Assembly: GCA_026710325.1 (NCBI GenBank)
Contig: JAPORH010000023.1
Location: 1 to 41,622, forward strand
DNA length: 41,622 bases
DNA from: Litoreibacter sp.
Lineage (GTDB): Bacteria; Pseudomonadota; Alphaproteobacteria; Rhodobacterales; Rhodobacteraceae
Direction: 5' to 3'
Each line of letters begins with the position of its first letter. Within the stretch, counting starts at the first letter, position 1. A model generated the notes under the pieces. It was not told the origin of the DNA and searched no databases. It saw nothing but the letters and a program-made list of their open reading frames with translations. Below are positions 34,182 through 41,622 of this stretch, in pieces. The translations under genes and the position numbers were made by a program.

Positions 34182-34775
34182 CTAGCTCAGCTTGCGCAGA
34201 TGCTCTGTAAGGCGCGCAACAGAGCCGCCGCGCCGATCAAGCATCGCGCCAATCTCGGTCCGCTCGGAGGTCAAGGTGTTGATCCCCTCAATGATGATGT
34301 TGGAGATCTTGGCCGAACCGCTGCGGTCAGACACCAGCCAGGTCACGCTAAAAGGTGACTGCCCACGCAGCTGCGCCGTCGTGTTCACCTGAATGTCGCG
34401 CTTTACCTTCTTTGAACCGTTGATCTTGATCTCGCCGCCCACGAATTCGTTGAACCGCTTGCCATATTTCCGGGTGAAGTACCCACGGAAGGCGGCGACA
34501 TAGGCGTCAACCTCCGCTTTCGATGCTGTCCGCCGCGCGGGGCCAAGCGTCACGAGCGCGATGAAATAGACATCCGCATAGCGGTTAAACACCCGCTCGA
34601 AGTCGCGGATCATCGCGTTCTGCGACTTGCCGGAGCCAATAATCTTGTTGATGTCATTCACGGCCGATTGCACAAGTTGCTCCGCCTGACCGCCGGAAAG
34701 CGCGAAACTCGGCGCGGTTGAAAGAGCCAGCGTTGAGGCGGCAAGAGAGGCGGTAAATTGGCGGCGGTTCAACAT
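34182..34775 (-). CDS. mlaC: MlaC-type phospholipid-binding ABC transport protein
   Basis: This 197-residue periplasmic protein of the MlaC/Ttg2D family ferries phospholipid between the outer and inner membranes. The signal peptide has adjacent arginines, MLNRRQFTASLAASTLALST, resembling a Tat motif. The domain shows RDFERVFNRYADVYFIALVTLG and YVAAFRGYFTRKYGKRFNEF. The ATG at 34775 lies two bases after the mlaA stop; a longer frame starting inside mlaA was rejected. The inner-membrane MlaFED complex is not in the window. Confidence 0.9.
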   Translation of the reverse strand: MLNRRQFTASLAASTLALSTAPSFALSGGQAEQLVQSAVNDINKIIGSGKSQNAMIRDFERVFNRYADVYFIALVTLGPARRTASKAEVDAYVAAFRGYFTRKYGKRFNEFVGGEIKINGSKKVKRDIQVNTTAQLRGQSPFSVTWLVSDRSGSAKISNIIIEGINTLTSERTEIGAMLDRRGGSVARLTEHLRKLS

Positions 34776-34776
34776 A

Positions 34777-35514
34777 TCACTCAGTTCCGTAAATATCGTC
34801 GTAAAAGTCCGTGAGATCGAGGTTCTCTTCACCAGTTAATTTGAAACGGCGGTTCTGCAAATAGAGCAAACGCGTTTGTGAATAGCTGTCTTCGCTCTCG
34901 TAGAGCACCTCGTCGATCAATTCGCGTGCTTCATAGCGATCATCTACCTTGGCTAGAACACCGGCCCCGGTGACGGCTGCGCGGTCTGTGCCGCTGAAGA
35001 CCGAATTGAGCGGGTTGGTGATCAGATCAACCACCAGCCCGGTGGTCGAGCGCACGGTATTGGGTCCAAGCACGGGCAGTTCGACATATGCGCCCTCTTT
35101 CGCGCCCCAAGTGTATAGTGTCTCTCCAAAATTGCTCGAATTCTCAGCAATTCCGGCCTCGGTCGCTACATCAATCGTACCTGCAAGACCAAAGGTGGCG
35201 TTTATCAGGAAACGAAAGGTGTTCGCCCCCGCATCGCCGATGTTGAACTGCAACAGATCGTTCATGATCGTCGCGGGCAGTCCCAGGGTTTCCGCCACGT
35301 TGCTCACGGCACGGCGCGCAGGGCTGGGCGTTGCAGTGCCGTATGCGTTAGCCACCGGACGGACAATCGCTTGGTCCAGGCCACGGTTAAAAGCATGAAC
35401 CTTCCGGTTGCCCGCCTCATACGGGTCATTGATGCCAGTTTCGCGCGGGGCCGGGCTGCAGGCACCAAGCACAACTGCACTGCCCAACACGGCAATCGCT
35501 GCCAACTTTTTCAT
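34777..35514 (-). CDS. mlaA: MlaA/VacJ outer-membrane lipoprotein
   Basis: This 245-residue lipoprotein removes phospholipid from the outer leaflet and hands it to MlaC. The signal ends in the lipobox VVLGAC (cysteine at 19). VacJ features are NDPYEAGNRKVHAFNRGLDQAIVRPVANAYGTATP (about 29-63), FRFLINATFGLAGTIDVATEAG, and WGAKEGAYVELPVLGPNTVRSTTG. The ATG at 35514 was chosen because the signal peptide begins there; an in-frame extension upstream has no such features. It is followed directly by mlaC. Confidence 0.93.
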   Translation of the reverse strand: MKKLAAIAVLGSAVVLGACSPAPRETGINDPYEAGNRKVHAFNRGLDQAIVRPVANAYGTATPSPARRAVSNVAETLGLPATIMNDLLQFNIGDAGANTFRFLINATFGLAGTIDVATEAGIAENSSNFGETLYTWGAKEGAYVELPVLGPNTVRSTTGLVVDLITNPLNSVFSGTDRAAVTGAGVLAKVDDRYEARELIDEVLYESEDSYSQTRLLYLQNRRFKLTGEENLDLTDFYDDIYGTE

Positions 35515-35708
35515 TTTAAAATCAAACGCACAGAGCACGGCACCCTCGAATCTATTCAAAAAACCCAATTTTGGGACCTTGTAATCCGCCCCGTCCAAAA
35601 GCACCAGAGCCGCCAATCGCGACCAAAATTTGTGACTGGTAGCGCTTTAATAAGGTTTTTGCACGACAGTCAGGGCGCTTGGCGAGGCAAAGACAACAAG
35701 GCAGTATC

Positions 35709-37442
35709 GTGAGACAACATCCTCTGCATCAAGGCCAGAGCGAATTGCGCGCGGCACGACGTGAAAGCCGTCATTTGTTCTGGCTTGCCTTTATTTTCAG
35801 CGTTTTTGTGAATCTGCTAATGCTTACAGGCCCGCTTTACATGCTGCAGGTCTATGACCGCGTGCTTGGCTCCCGGTCTGAGGCGACACTGCTCGCGCTC
35901 TCACTTCTCGTTGTGTTTCTCTACGCGATGATGGGGGTGCTCGATTATGCGCGCGGGCGCCTCATGATGCGGGCGGGTGCGCGGTTTCAGGACCGGCTGG
36001 ACCGGCGCGTTTTCGCCGCTATGCTCGGCAAATCTGCCCAAGGCAGTGCGGAAGACGGCAAAACCGGCCTGCGCGATTTGGAAACCGTGCAGACCTTCCT
36101 GGGCTCACCGGCTCTGCTCGCCCTGTTTGATATGCCCTGGACGCCGCTGTTTCTGGCGGCAATTTTCATTTTCCATCCCTGGCTGGGCTATTTGGCCTTG
36201 GGGGGCGGCACGGTTTTGATCCTGCTCACGCTTCTCAACCAGCGCATCACCAAGCAACCTCAGCTCGATGCAAGCATCAATGCGATGCAGGCCAATAGGC
36301 TAAGCGACGCGATTATGTCGCAGACCGAGATAATCCAAGGGCTTGGCATGCGACGTGCGAGCTTTGATCGTTGGCAGCGGGTGCGGCAACAGTCCCTCAA
36401 GGACGCGCTCATTCGCAGTGATCGGGCCGGATCGATCACCTCGCTCACCAAAGCGTTGCGGCTATTTTTGCAATCTGCCATGCTGGGGCTCGGCGCGTTT
36501 CTTGTGCTGCGCGGTAATTTGACGCCCGGCGCAATGATTGCCAGCTCAATCCTGTTGGGCCGGGCGCTCGCCCCTGTCGAGCAAAGCATTGGCCAATGGG
36601 CGCTGGTCCAGCGCGCGCAGCTCGGCTGGCAAAGTCTGACCGCCCTTCTGTCAGAAGTCGGTGAGCAACCCGTTCGCACCCCGCTTCCTCTCCCAAAGGC
36701 CAAGCTTTCGGCCGATCAGGTCACCGTCATCCCGCCGGGCGAAGCGCAGGCCACCTTGCGCATGATCAGCTTTGACTTGCAGCCCTGCCAGGCTTTGGGG
36801 GTTATCGGGCCATCAGGCGCGGGCAAATCGACCCTGGCGCGCGCGATCATTGGGGTCTGGCCTGTCGCAGGCGGAAAAATCCGTCTCGATGGAGCCGCTA
36901 TTGACCAATATGACCCAGACATATTGGGGGCGCATATCGGATATCTGCCCCAAAAAGTCAGTCTGTTCGACGGCACAATCGGCGAAAACATTGCTCGGCT
37001 CGACCCGCAGGCTGACCCAGCGAAGATCGTCGCCGCCGCACAAAAGGCCGCCGCGCATGAGCTGATCCTGCGCCAGCCCGAGGGGTATGATACACCCTAT
37101 TCACAAGCCCAAAGCAGACTGTCGGGCGGGGAGTTGCAACGCATTGGTCTTGCCCGCGCGCTCTATGGGGACCCTGTGATCGTGGTGCTAGACGAACCCA
37201 ATGCCAATCTCGACAACGAGGGCTCGAACGCGCTGAATGCGGCGATCCGCACCCTCAAAGACGAAGGATGCTCGGTGATCATAATGGCCCACAGGCCTTC
37301 TGCCATTCGCGAATGCGACACGCTGCTTGTGCTGGATGGCGGGTTGCGACGCGCCTTTGGTCCAAGGGACGAGGTGCTGCAATCAACCGTTCAAAACCAT
37401 GGGCAGCTGCGTAAGACATCAGCGGTCGGAGGGGTTTCATGA
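35709..37442 (+). CDS. Type I secretion ABC transporter, PrtD/PrsD family
   Basis: This 577-residue fused permease-ATPase has a six-helix membrane domain (about 20-290) beginning SRHLFWLAFIFSVFVNLLML and including LTGPLYMLQVYDRVLGSRS, a hallmark of this family. The ATPase has Walker A GPSGAGKST near 367-375, the signature LSGGELQRIGLARALYGDP, and Walker B IVVLDEPNANLDNEG. The GTG at 35709, with AAGG upstream, was preferred to a TTG at 35679. It overlaps the HlyD gene by ATGA. No RTX-type substrate or TolC gene is present nearby. Confidence 0.93.
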   Translation: MRQHPLHQGQSELRAARRESRHLFWLAFIFSVFVNLLMLTGPLYMLQVYDRVLGSRSEATLLALSLLVVFLYAMMGVLDYARGRLMMRAGARFQDRLDRRVFAAMLGKSAQGSAEDGKTGLRDLETVQTFLGSPALLALFDMPWTPLFLAAIFIFHPWLGYLALGGGTVLILLTLLNQRITKQPQLDASINAMQANRLSDAIMSQTEIIQGLGMRRASFDRWQRVRQQSLKDALIRSDRAGSITSLTKALRLFLQSAMLGLGAFLVLRGNLTPGAMIASSILLGRALAPVEQSIGQWALVQRAQLGWQSLTALLSEVGEQPVRTPLPLPKAKLSADQVTVIPPGEAQATLRMISFDLQPCQALGVIGPSGAGKSTLARAIIGVWPVAGGKIRLDGAAIDQYDPDILGAHIGYLPQKVSLFDGTIGENIARLDPQADPAKIVAAAQKAAAHELILRQPEGYDTPYSQAQSRLSGGELQRIGLARALYGDPVIVVLDEPNANLDNEGSNALNAAIRTLKDEGCSVIIMAHRPSAIRECDTLLVLDGGLRRAFGPRDEVLQSTVQNHGQLRKTSAVGGVS

Positions 37443-38758
37443 CCGCTCCGACCACGCAAAACCTTGCCTCGAAATGGCCCGCGCATCTGCCCGCCTCAAT
37501 CGGCATTCTGGCCATGGTCATGCTGCTCGCAGGTTTTGGAAGTTGGGGCGTGATGGCCAATATTGCGGGGGCCATCGTTGCGTCGGGCAAGATCGAGGTG
37601 GAGCAAAACCGGCAGGTCATTCAGCACCCCGATGGCGGGGTTGTCGCGAAGGTTATGGTCTCCGAAGGGGCTCAGGTCGAGCGCGGCGCCCCCTTAATCA
37701 GGCTCGAGGGTCGTCAGCTCACCTCCCAGCTCAAAGTGATCGAGGCGCAGCTGTTTGAAATTCTTGCTCGCATAGGTCGCTTGCAAGCAGAACGGGATAG
37801 AACCGACAGCATCACACTGCACCCCGTCCTCGCCCGCGCGATAGAAGATGAACCAAACCTGGGCGCGCTTGCCCAGGGGCAGGAACGGCTCTTCCGAACG
37901 CGTATTGAGGCCAACAATCAGGCGCTCGAGCAGCTGGAAAAACGCAAATCACAAATCGCAAATCAAATCGACGGGCTCGACGCGCAACGGGATGCATTGA
38001 CCGCCCAGCTGGACTTGCTGGCCAAAGAGCTGATCACTCAGCAAGACTTGCTCGATAAAGGGCTCGCGCAGGCCGCCCGCGTGCTCGCACTCAGGCGAGA
38101 AGATGCCGGTTTGAGAGGGCGTTTGGGCGAAATCGCAGCCCTCAAGGCTGAAAGTGAGGAGCGGATTACGGAAGCCGATCTTGAGATTTTGCGCCTGCGC
38201 ACCCAGCGCGAAGAGGATGCAATCACCCAGCTGCGTGACCTTGAAGCGCGCGCAGCAGAGTTGCTGGAACAGCGCTTGTCCCTTCAAGACAGGCTGTCAC
38301 GGCTGGTGATCACCGCGCCGGTCTCCGGTCTGGTTTTTGGCCTGACAGTTTTTGCCGAACGCGCCGTGATCCGTCCCGCCGACCCGCTGCTTTACATCGT
38401 TCCTCAAGACCGCCCGCTTGTTATCACCGGCAAGATCGACCCCGTGCATGTCGACGAGGTCTATCTCGGCCAGGACGTCACACTGCATTTCAGCGCATTC
38501 GACACCCGCACGACGCCCGAAGTTTTTGGCAAGGTCACGACCGTTTCAGGGGATGTGTTTACAGATCAGGCGACCGGGCAGTCTTACTACCGCGTGGAAA
38601 TGGTCTTGAACGAGGGCGAGATTGGACGGCTCGGCGATGTCGCCCTCGTGCCTGGGATGCCGGTCGATGCCTTCATCCAGACCGGGGAGCGCGCGCCCCT
38701 GACCTACGTGGTCAAACCGCTCACCGACTATTTCAAAAAGGCCTTCCGGGAGAGCTGA
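37439..38758 (+). CDS. HlyD-family type I secretion adaptor, PrtE/PrsE-like
   Basis: This 439-residue membrane fusion protein has one transmembrane helix near 20-42 and the family lipoyl-like half SGKIEVEQNRQVIQHPDGGVVAKVMVSEGAQVERG (about 52-86). Long coiled coils follow at about 95-280 (LFRTRIEANNQALEQLEKRKSQIANQ), then the second lipoyl half ITAPVSGLVFGLTVFA and a beta-barrel ending PGMPVDAFIQTGERAPLTYVVKPLTDYFKKAFRES. It bridges the ABC partner to an outer-membrane TolC, which must be encoded elsewhere. Confidence 0.94.
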   Translation: MTAPTTQNLASKWPAHLPASIGILAMVMLLAGFGSWGVMANIAGAIVASGKIEVEQNRQVIQHPDGGVVAKVMVSEGAQVERGAPLIRLEGRQLTSQLKVIEAQLFEILARIGRLQAERDRTDSITLHPVLARAIEDEPNLGALAQGQERLFRTRIEANNQALEQLEKRKSQIANQIDGLDAQRDALTAQLDLLAKELITQQDLLDKGLAQAARVLALRREDAGLRGRLGEIAALKAESEERITEADLEILRLRTQREEDAITQLRDLEARAAELLEQRLSLQDRLSRLVITAPVSGLVFGLTVFAERAVIRPADPLLYIVPQDRPLVITGKIDPVHVDEVYLGQDVTLHFSAFDTRTTPEVFGKVTTVSGDVFTDQATGQSYYRVEMVLNEGEIGRLGDVALVPGMPVDAFIQTGERAPLTYVVKPLTDYFKKAFRES

Positions 38759-38830
38759 AAACCCGGTTGCGCGCCACACAGAGCCCCAGTAGCGTCATCT
38801 CAATTCCGACCTATTGCAGGAGCGCAGATC

Positions 38831-39298
38831 ATGTCCGGCCAATTTGAAACCCGTCTCGCAGAGCTTGGCGTCACCCTTCCTGATGCGCCCGCGCCAGCCG
38901 CGAATTACGTCCCATACACGCGCACGGGCAACACGGTTTTTGTGTCCGGCCAGATTTCCATGGGACCGGACGGAATGGTCACCGGAAAGCTGGGCGAAGA
39001 CATGAGCGTCGAAGAGGGCGCAGCCGCCGCCAAGCTTTGCGCAATTGCACTTTTGGCCCAGGTCAAAGCAGCCTGTGGCGGCGACCTTGATCAGCTCGAA
39101 CACGTCGTAAAACTCACCGGTTTTGTCAATTCGACGGGTACGTTCGGCGATCAGCCCGCCGTGATCAATGGTTGCTCCGATTTCATGGTCGAAGCTCTGG
39201 GCGAGGCCGGCCGCCACTCCCGCTCCGCCGTCAGCGCTGCGTCCCTTCCTTTCGGCGTCGCGGTGGAAATCGAAGGCATCTTCCAGCTCAAATCGTGA
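38831..39298 (+). CDS. RidA family protein
   Basis: This 155-residue protein is of the longer RidA/YjgF subfamily. VSGQISMGPDGMVTGKLGEDMSVEEGAAAAKLC is at about 38-70, with a KLTGFVNSTGTFGDQPAVINGCSDFMVEALGE core and a C-terminal HSRSAVSAASLPFGVAVEIEGIFQL, where the arginine is that of the family's active site. Classical RidA deaminates reactive 2-aminoacrylate; substrates of this subgroup are not settled. AGGAG precedes the ATG. It overlaps the GDPD gene by GTGA. Confidence 0.92.
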   Translation: MSGQFETRLAELGVTLPDAPAPAANYVPYTRTGNTVFVSGQISMGPDGMVTGKLGEDMSVEEGAAAAKLCAIALLAQVKAACGGDLDQLEHVVKLTGFVNSTGTFGDQPAVINGCSDFMVEALGEAGRHSRSAVSAASLPFGVAVEIEGIFQLKS

Positions 39299-40047
39299 CC
39301 TTACCGGCAAGTTTTCTCAAACGCCCCATCGCGCATCGCGGGCTGCATAACCGCGCGCGCGGCATCGTTGAAAACTCCCGCGATGCGTTCGAAGCCGCCA
39401 TCGACCATAACTATGGCATCGAATGCGACCTACAGCTCTCCCGCGACGGGGAGGCGATGGTGTTTCACGATTATGATATGGCACGGCTCACCGGCCAGTC
39501 CGGCCCGATCCAAATGCGCGCCGCGGATGAGTTAACGCAGGTTCAACTGACCGATAGCCAAAACCGGATTGAACCGTTTCAAGCACTATTGGAGCAAGTG
39601 GCAGGCCGTGTCCCACTTCTGATCGAGCTCAAAGACCAGGATGGCGGCATGGGCAAAAACATCGGTCCCCTCGAAGAGCGGGTCGCAGAAACGCTTCAGG
39701 GCTACAATGGCGACGCGGCGCTTATGTCTTTCAATCCTCACTCGACAAAAAAGCTCAAGTCGCTTTGCCCAGACAGGCCTTGCGGCATTGTCACAAGCGC
39801 CTACGACCCCAAAAGTTGGAACCTGTCCCAAGCCACATGTGATCACCTGCGGGATATCCCTGATTTCGAGGGGAGCGGCGCGTGCTTCATCTCGCACGAG
39901 GCCGCAGATCTCGACCGCCCCCGCGTGGCTGCGATCAAGGCCAAGGGCGCGTCCATTCTATGTTGGACGATCCGCAGCCATGCAGAGGCGGAAAAGGCCC
40001 TGAAAACCGCAGACAACATCACTTTCGAAGGCTACCTGCCCACTTGA
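39295..40047 (+). CDS. Glycerophosphodiester phosphodiesterase family protein
   Basis: This 250-residue cytosolic enzyme is of the GDPD family (TIM barrel). Catalytic residues are visible in PIAHRGLH (H14, R15), ENSRDAFEAA (E27), IECDLQLSRDG (E43, D45) and VFHDYDM (H58), with LIELKDQ later (E, K). It starts with GTG overlapping the RidA stop; the longer frame upstream shadows RidA and was rejected. It has no signal peptide. It probably hydrolyses glycerophosphodiesters to glycerol-3-phosphate and an alcohol. Confidence 0.92.
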   Translation: MTLPASFLKRPIAHRGLHNRARGIVENSRDAFEAAIDHNYGIECDLQLSRDGEAMVFHDYDMARLTGQSGPIQMRAADELTQVQLTDSQNRIEPFQALLEQVAGRVPLLIELKDQDGGMGKNIGPLEERVAETLQGYNGDAALMSFNPHSTKKLKSLCPDRPCGIVTSAYDPKSWNLSQATCDHLRDIPDFEGSGACFISHEAADLDRPRVAAIKAKGASILCWTIRSHAEAEKALKTADNITFEGYLPT

Positions 40048-40099
40048 CCTTGACCTCCGGAATGCCATTTCAGTGAATGAATCCGAGGCAGGGATCAAA

Positions 40100-41287
40100 A
40101 TGAGCGAGACCGAGATCAGCATCACCGTTTTGCCCAGCCTGAGCGAGGTGGCGCAGGCCGACTGGGACGCCTGCGCCTGCCCCGAGGCCAGCGACGGCGG
40201 CAGACCACATGATCCGTTTACCACCTACCGGTTTTTGCGTGCTTTGGAGACCTCCGGCTCAGTGGGGCGCGGCACAGGCTGGCAGCCGCAATATCTGATC
40301 GCGCGGGCCAGCGACGAGGTGATCGCGGCTGCTCCACTCTACGCTAAATCGCATAGCCAGGGCGAATATATCTTCGATCACAATTGGGCCCATGCCTATG
40401 AAAATGCGGGCGGGCGCTACTACCCGAAACTGCAGCAGGCGGTGCCGTTTACACCTGCAACGGGTCGCAGGTTCCTGACCAAACCAGGTTGGGAGGAAAC
40501 TGGCATGGCCGCCCTCACCCAAGGCGCAGTGCAACTGGCCGCCAATAACGATATCCCCACCCTGCATATCACGTTTTGCACGCAACAAGAGGCCCAAGCC
40601 GGGGCTGAGATGGGTCTGCTTGCGCGCAGCAGCCAGCAATTTCACTGGCTCAATGACACCTACGCGGATTTCGATGCGTTTTTAGACACGCTATCGTCAC
40701 GCAAACGCAAAAACATCCGCAAAGAACGGGCGCAGGCCTGTGGCTTTGGCGGTGCGATCCACGCTTTGACAGGTGACCAGATTGAGCCCGAACATTGGGA
40801 CGCGTTCTGGCTGTTCTACCAGGACACCGGCGCGCGGAAATGGGGCACGCCCTATCTAACCCGCGCGTTTTTCGACGAGATGCACCAGGACATGCGCGAC
40901 GACATGCTCATGGTTCTGGCCGAGCGAGACGGGCGCTATGTGGCGGGCGCGTTGAATTTTATTGGCCGCGATGTGCTTTACGGCCGGTATTGGGGCTGTC
41001 AGGAGCATCACCCGGCTTTGCATTTCGAGCTCTGCTATTACCGCGCCTTGGACTTTGCGATAGAACATGGCCTTTCTCGGGTCGAGGCAGGCGCGCAAGG
41101 CTCCCACAAACTGGCACGCGGCTACCTGCCGGTGGAGACCCATTCGCTGCATTGGATTGGCGATCCCGGTTTCAAAGACGCCATCGCGCGGTTCATCGAC
41201 GCGGAGAGAAACGCCATCAATGAAGAGATCGAAATCTTAACCGATTACGGCCCCTTCAAGAAAACCAAAGGAGAGGATCATGACTGA
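40100..41287 (+). CDS. GNAT/FemAB-like protein (DUF482 family)
   Basis: This is a 395-residue protein of the peptidoglycan-biosynthesis-like GNAT family. The characteristic segments are [31 protein letters not shown] (about 34-64), [30 protein letters not shown] (about 103-132), [15 protein letters not shown] (about 202-216), and [32 protein letters not shown] with [15 protein letters not shown]. The ATG at 40100 has AGGGA upstream and was preferred to a GTG 27 bases earlier. The substrate is unknown. The FemAB resemblance suggests aminoacyl or acyl transfer. It overlaps phhB by eight bases. Confidence 0.88.
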   Translation: MSETEISITVLPSLSEVAQADWDACACPEASDGGRPHDPFTTYRFLRALETSGSVGRGTGWQPQYLIARASDEVIAAAPLYAKSHSQGEYIFDHNWAHAYENAGGRYYPKLQQAVPFTPATGRRFLTKPGWEETGMAALTQGAVQLAANNDIPTLHITFCTQQEAQAGAEMGLLARSSQQFHWLNDTYADFDAFLDTLSSRKRKNIRKERAQACGFGGAIHALTGDQIEPEHWDAFWLFYQDTGARKWGTPYLTRAFFDEMHQDMRDDMLMVLAERDGRYVAGALNFIGRDVLYGRYWGCQEHHPALHFELCYYRALDFAIEHGLSRVEAGAQGSHKLARGYLPVETHSLHWIGDPGFKDAIARFIDAERNAINEEIEILTDYGPFKKTKGEDHD

Positions 41288-41552
41288 TTTGGACACAAGC
41301 GCACTTGAAGCTACAGGCTGGAGCAAAAGCGCGGACGGCAAGGCGATCGAAAAAACCTTCAAGTTTGGGAACTTTGTCGAGGCGTTTGGGTTTATGACTC
41401 GCGCTGCCATTCACGCCGAGAAGCTGAACCACCACCCCGAGTGGTTCAATGTCTATAACCGGGTCGAGGTGAAGCTGACCACCCATGACACGGGTGGCCT
41501 TTCGGAGTTGGATGTGAAATTGGCGAGCCGAATGGAGAAACTGACCGCCTGA
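41280..41552 (+). CDS. phhB: Pterin-4a-carbinolamine dehydratase
   Basis: This 90-residue protein is of the PhhB/DCoH family, which dehydrates 4a-hydroxytetrahydrobiopterin and recycles the pterin cofactor. The active-site cluster is [17 protein letters not shown], with H45, H51, H52 and P53, and [12 protein letters not shown] carries H69. No phenylalanine hydroxylase gene (phhA) is next to it, so it may serve another pterin enzyme. The ATG lies inside the upstream gene's stop region. After 41552 the remaining 70 bases contain only an 18-codon frame from ATG 41557; no gene can be called there. Confidence 0.95.
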   Translation: MTDLDTSALEATGWSKSADGKAIEKTFKFGNFVEAFGFMTRAAIHAEKLNHHPEWFNVYNRVEVKLTTHDTGGLSELDVKLASRMEKLTA

Positions 41553-41622
41553 GACTATGGAAACACTCACGGTACACGACTCACGGCGAAATAGCCTTCG
41601 ATTTTGGGCTTGAAAGCGCCCG

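Noticed and set aside
41557-41613. 18-codon frame at the right edge
   Set aside because: It has no convincing ribosome site or homology; the window is too short there to judge a next gene.

Overview
The window looks like chromosomal DNA of a Roseobacter-clade member of the Rhodobacteraceae (Alphaproteobacteria). The grounds are the RegB-SenC-RegA redox cluster, AddA and AddB of the alphaproteobacterial type, a mitofilin/Mic60-like gene beside hemD and hemY, CtrA-like sites (TTAA-N7-TTAA), a moderately high G+C content and short, tightly packed operons. It is almost entirely housekeeping sequence. The only mobile DNA is at the left edge.

Layout. (1) 1-3115, flagellum: the last 36 codons of an apparent IS256-family transposase, then an flgF gene cut after codon 54 by that element, then fliQ-fliE-flgC-flgB on the minus strand and a divergent fliI. 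(2) 3187-9390: tRNA-Thr(CGT), hemY, a Mic60-like gene and hemD on minus, with tsaD-gpsA-EVE-domain gene divergent. (3) 9600-13805: DUF2853, extensin-like and DUF922 genes, ahcY, then an HD phosphohydrolase and a GNAT gene. (4) 13802-20058, regulation: a LysR-type gene, a divergent cassette of three very small genes, a lipoprotein gene coupled to regA, senC and divergent regB, and a kinase-less PAS protein behind a full CtrA-like site. (5) 20101-28959: an overlapping chain tsaE-amgK-murU-addB-addA, then trxA with its own promoter and terminator. (6) 29009-31749: a PhoD-like phosphatase, then amtB and glnK. (7) 32013-35514: a class A penicillin-binding protein, then mlaC and mlaA on minus. (8) 35709-41552: a type I secretion ABC/HlyD pair without a visible substrate, RidA, GDPD, a FemAB/GNAT-like protein and PhhB.

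How the genes work together. RegB senses redox state, RegA is its regulator and SenC is a copper chaperone for respiration. The LysR gene between ahcY and regA may correspond to HvrB of Rhodobacter capsulatus, the known activator of ahcY. AmgK and MurU recycle muropeptide sugars, and PBP1A and the lipid-transport proteins MlaA/MlaC also serve the envelope. GlnK gates AmtB. AddAB repairs double-strand breaks.

No CRISPR array, prophage or defence island is visible. The points that most deserve a second look are the IS-broken flgF, the unrecognised three-gene small-protein cassette at 14771-15329, the CtrA-like site before the PAS gene, and the lipoprotein gene coupled to regA. All assignments come from reading the sequence and recalling families; no database search was run.
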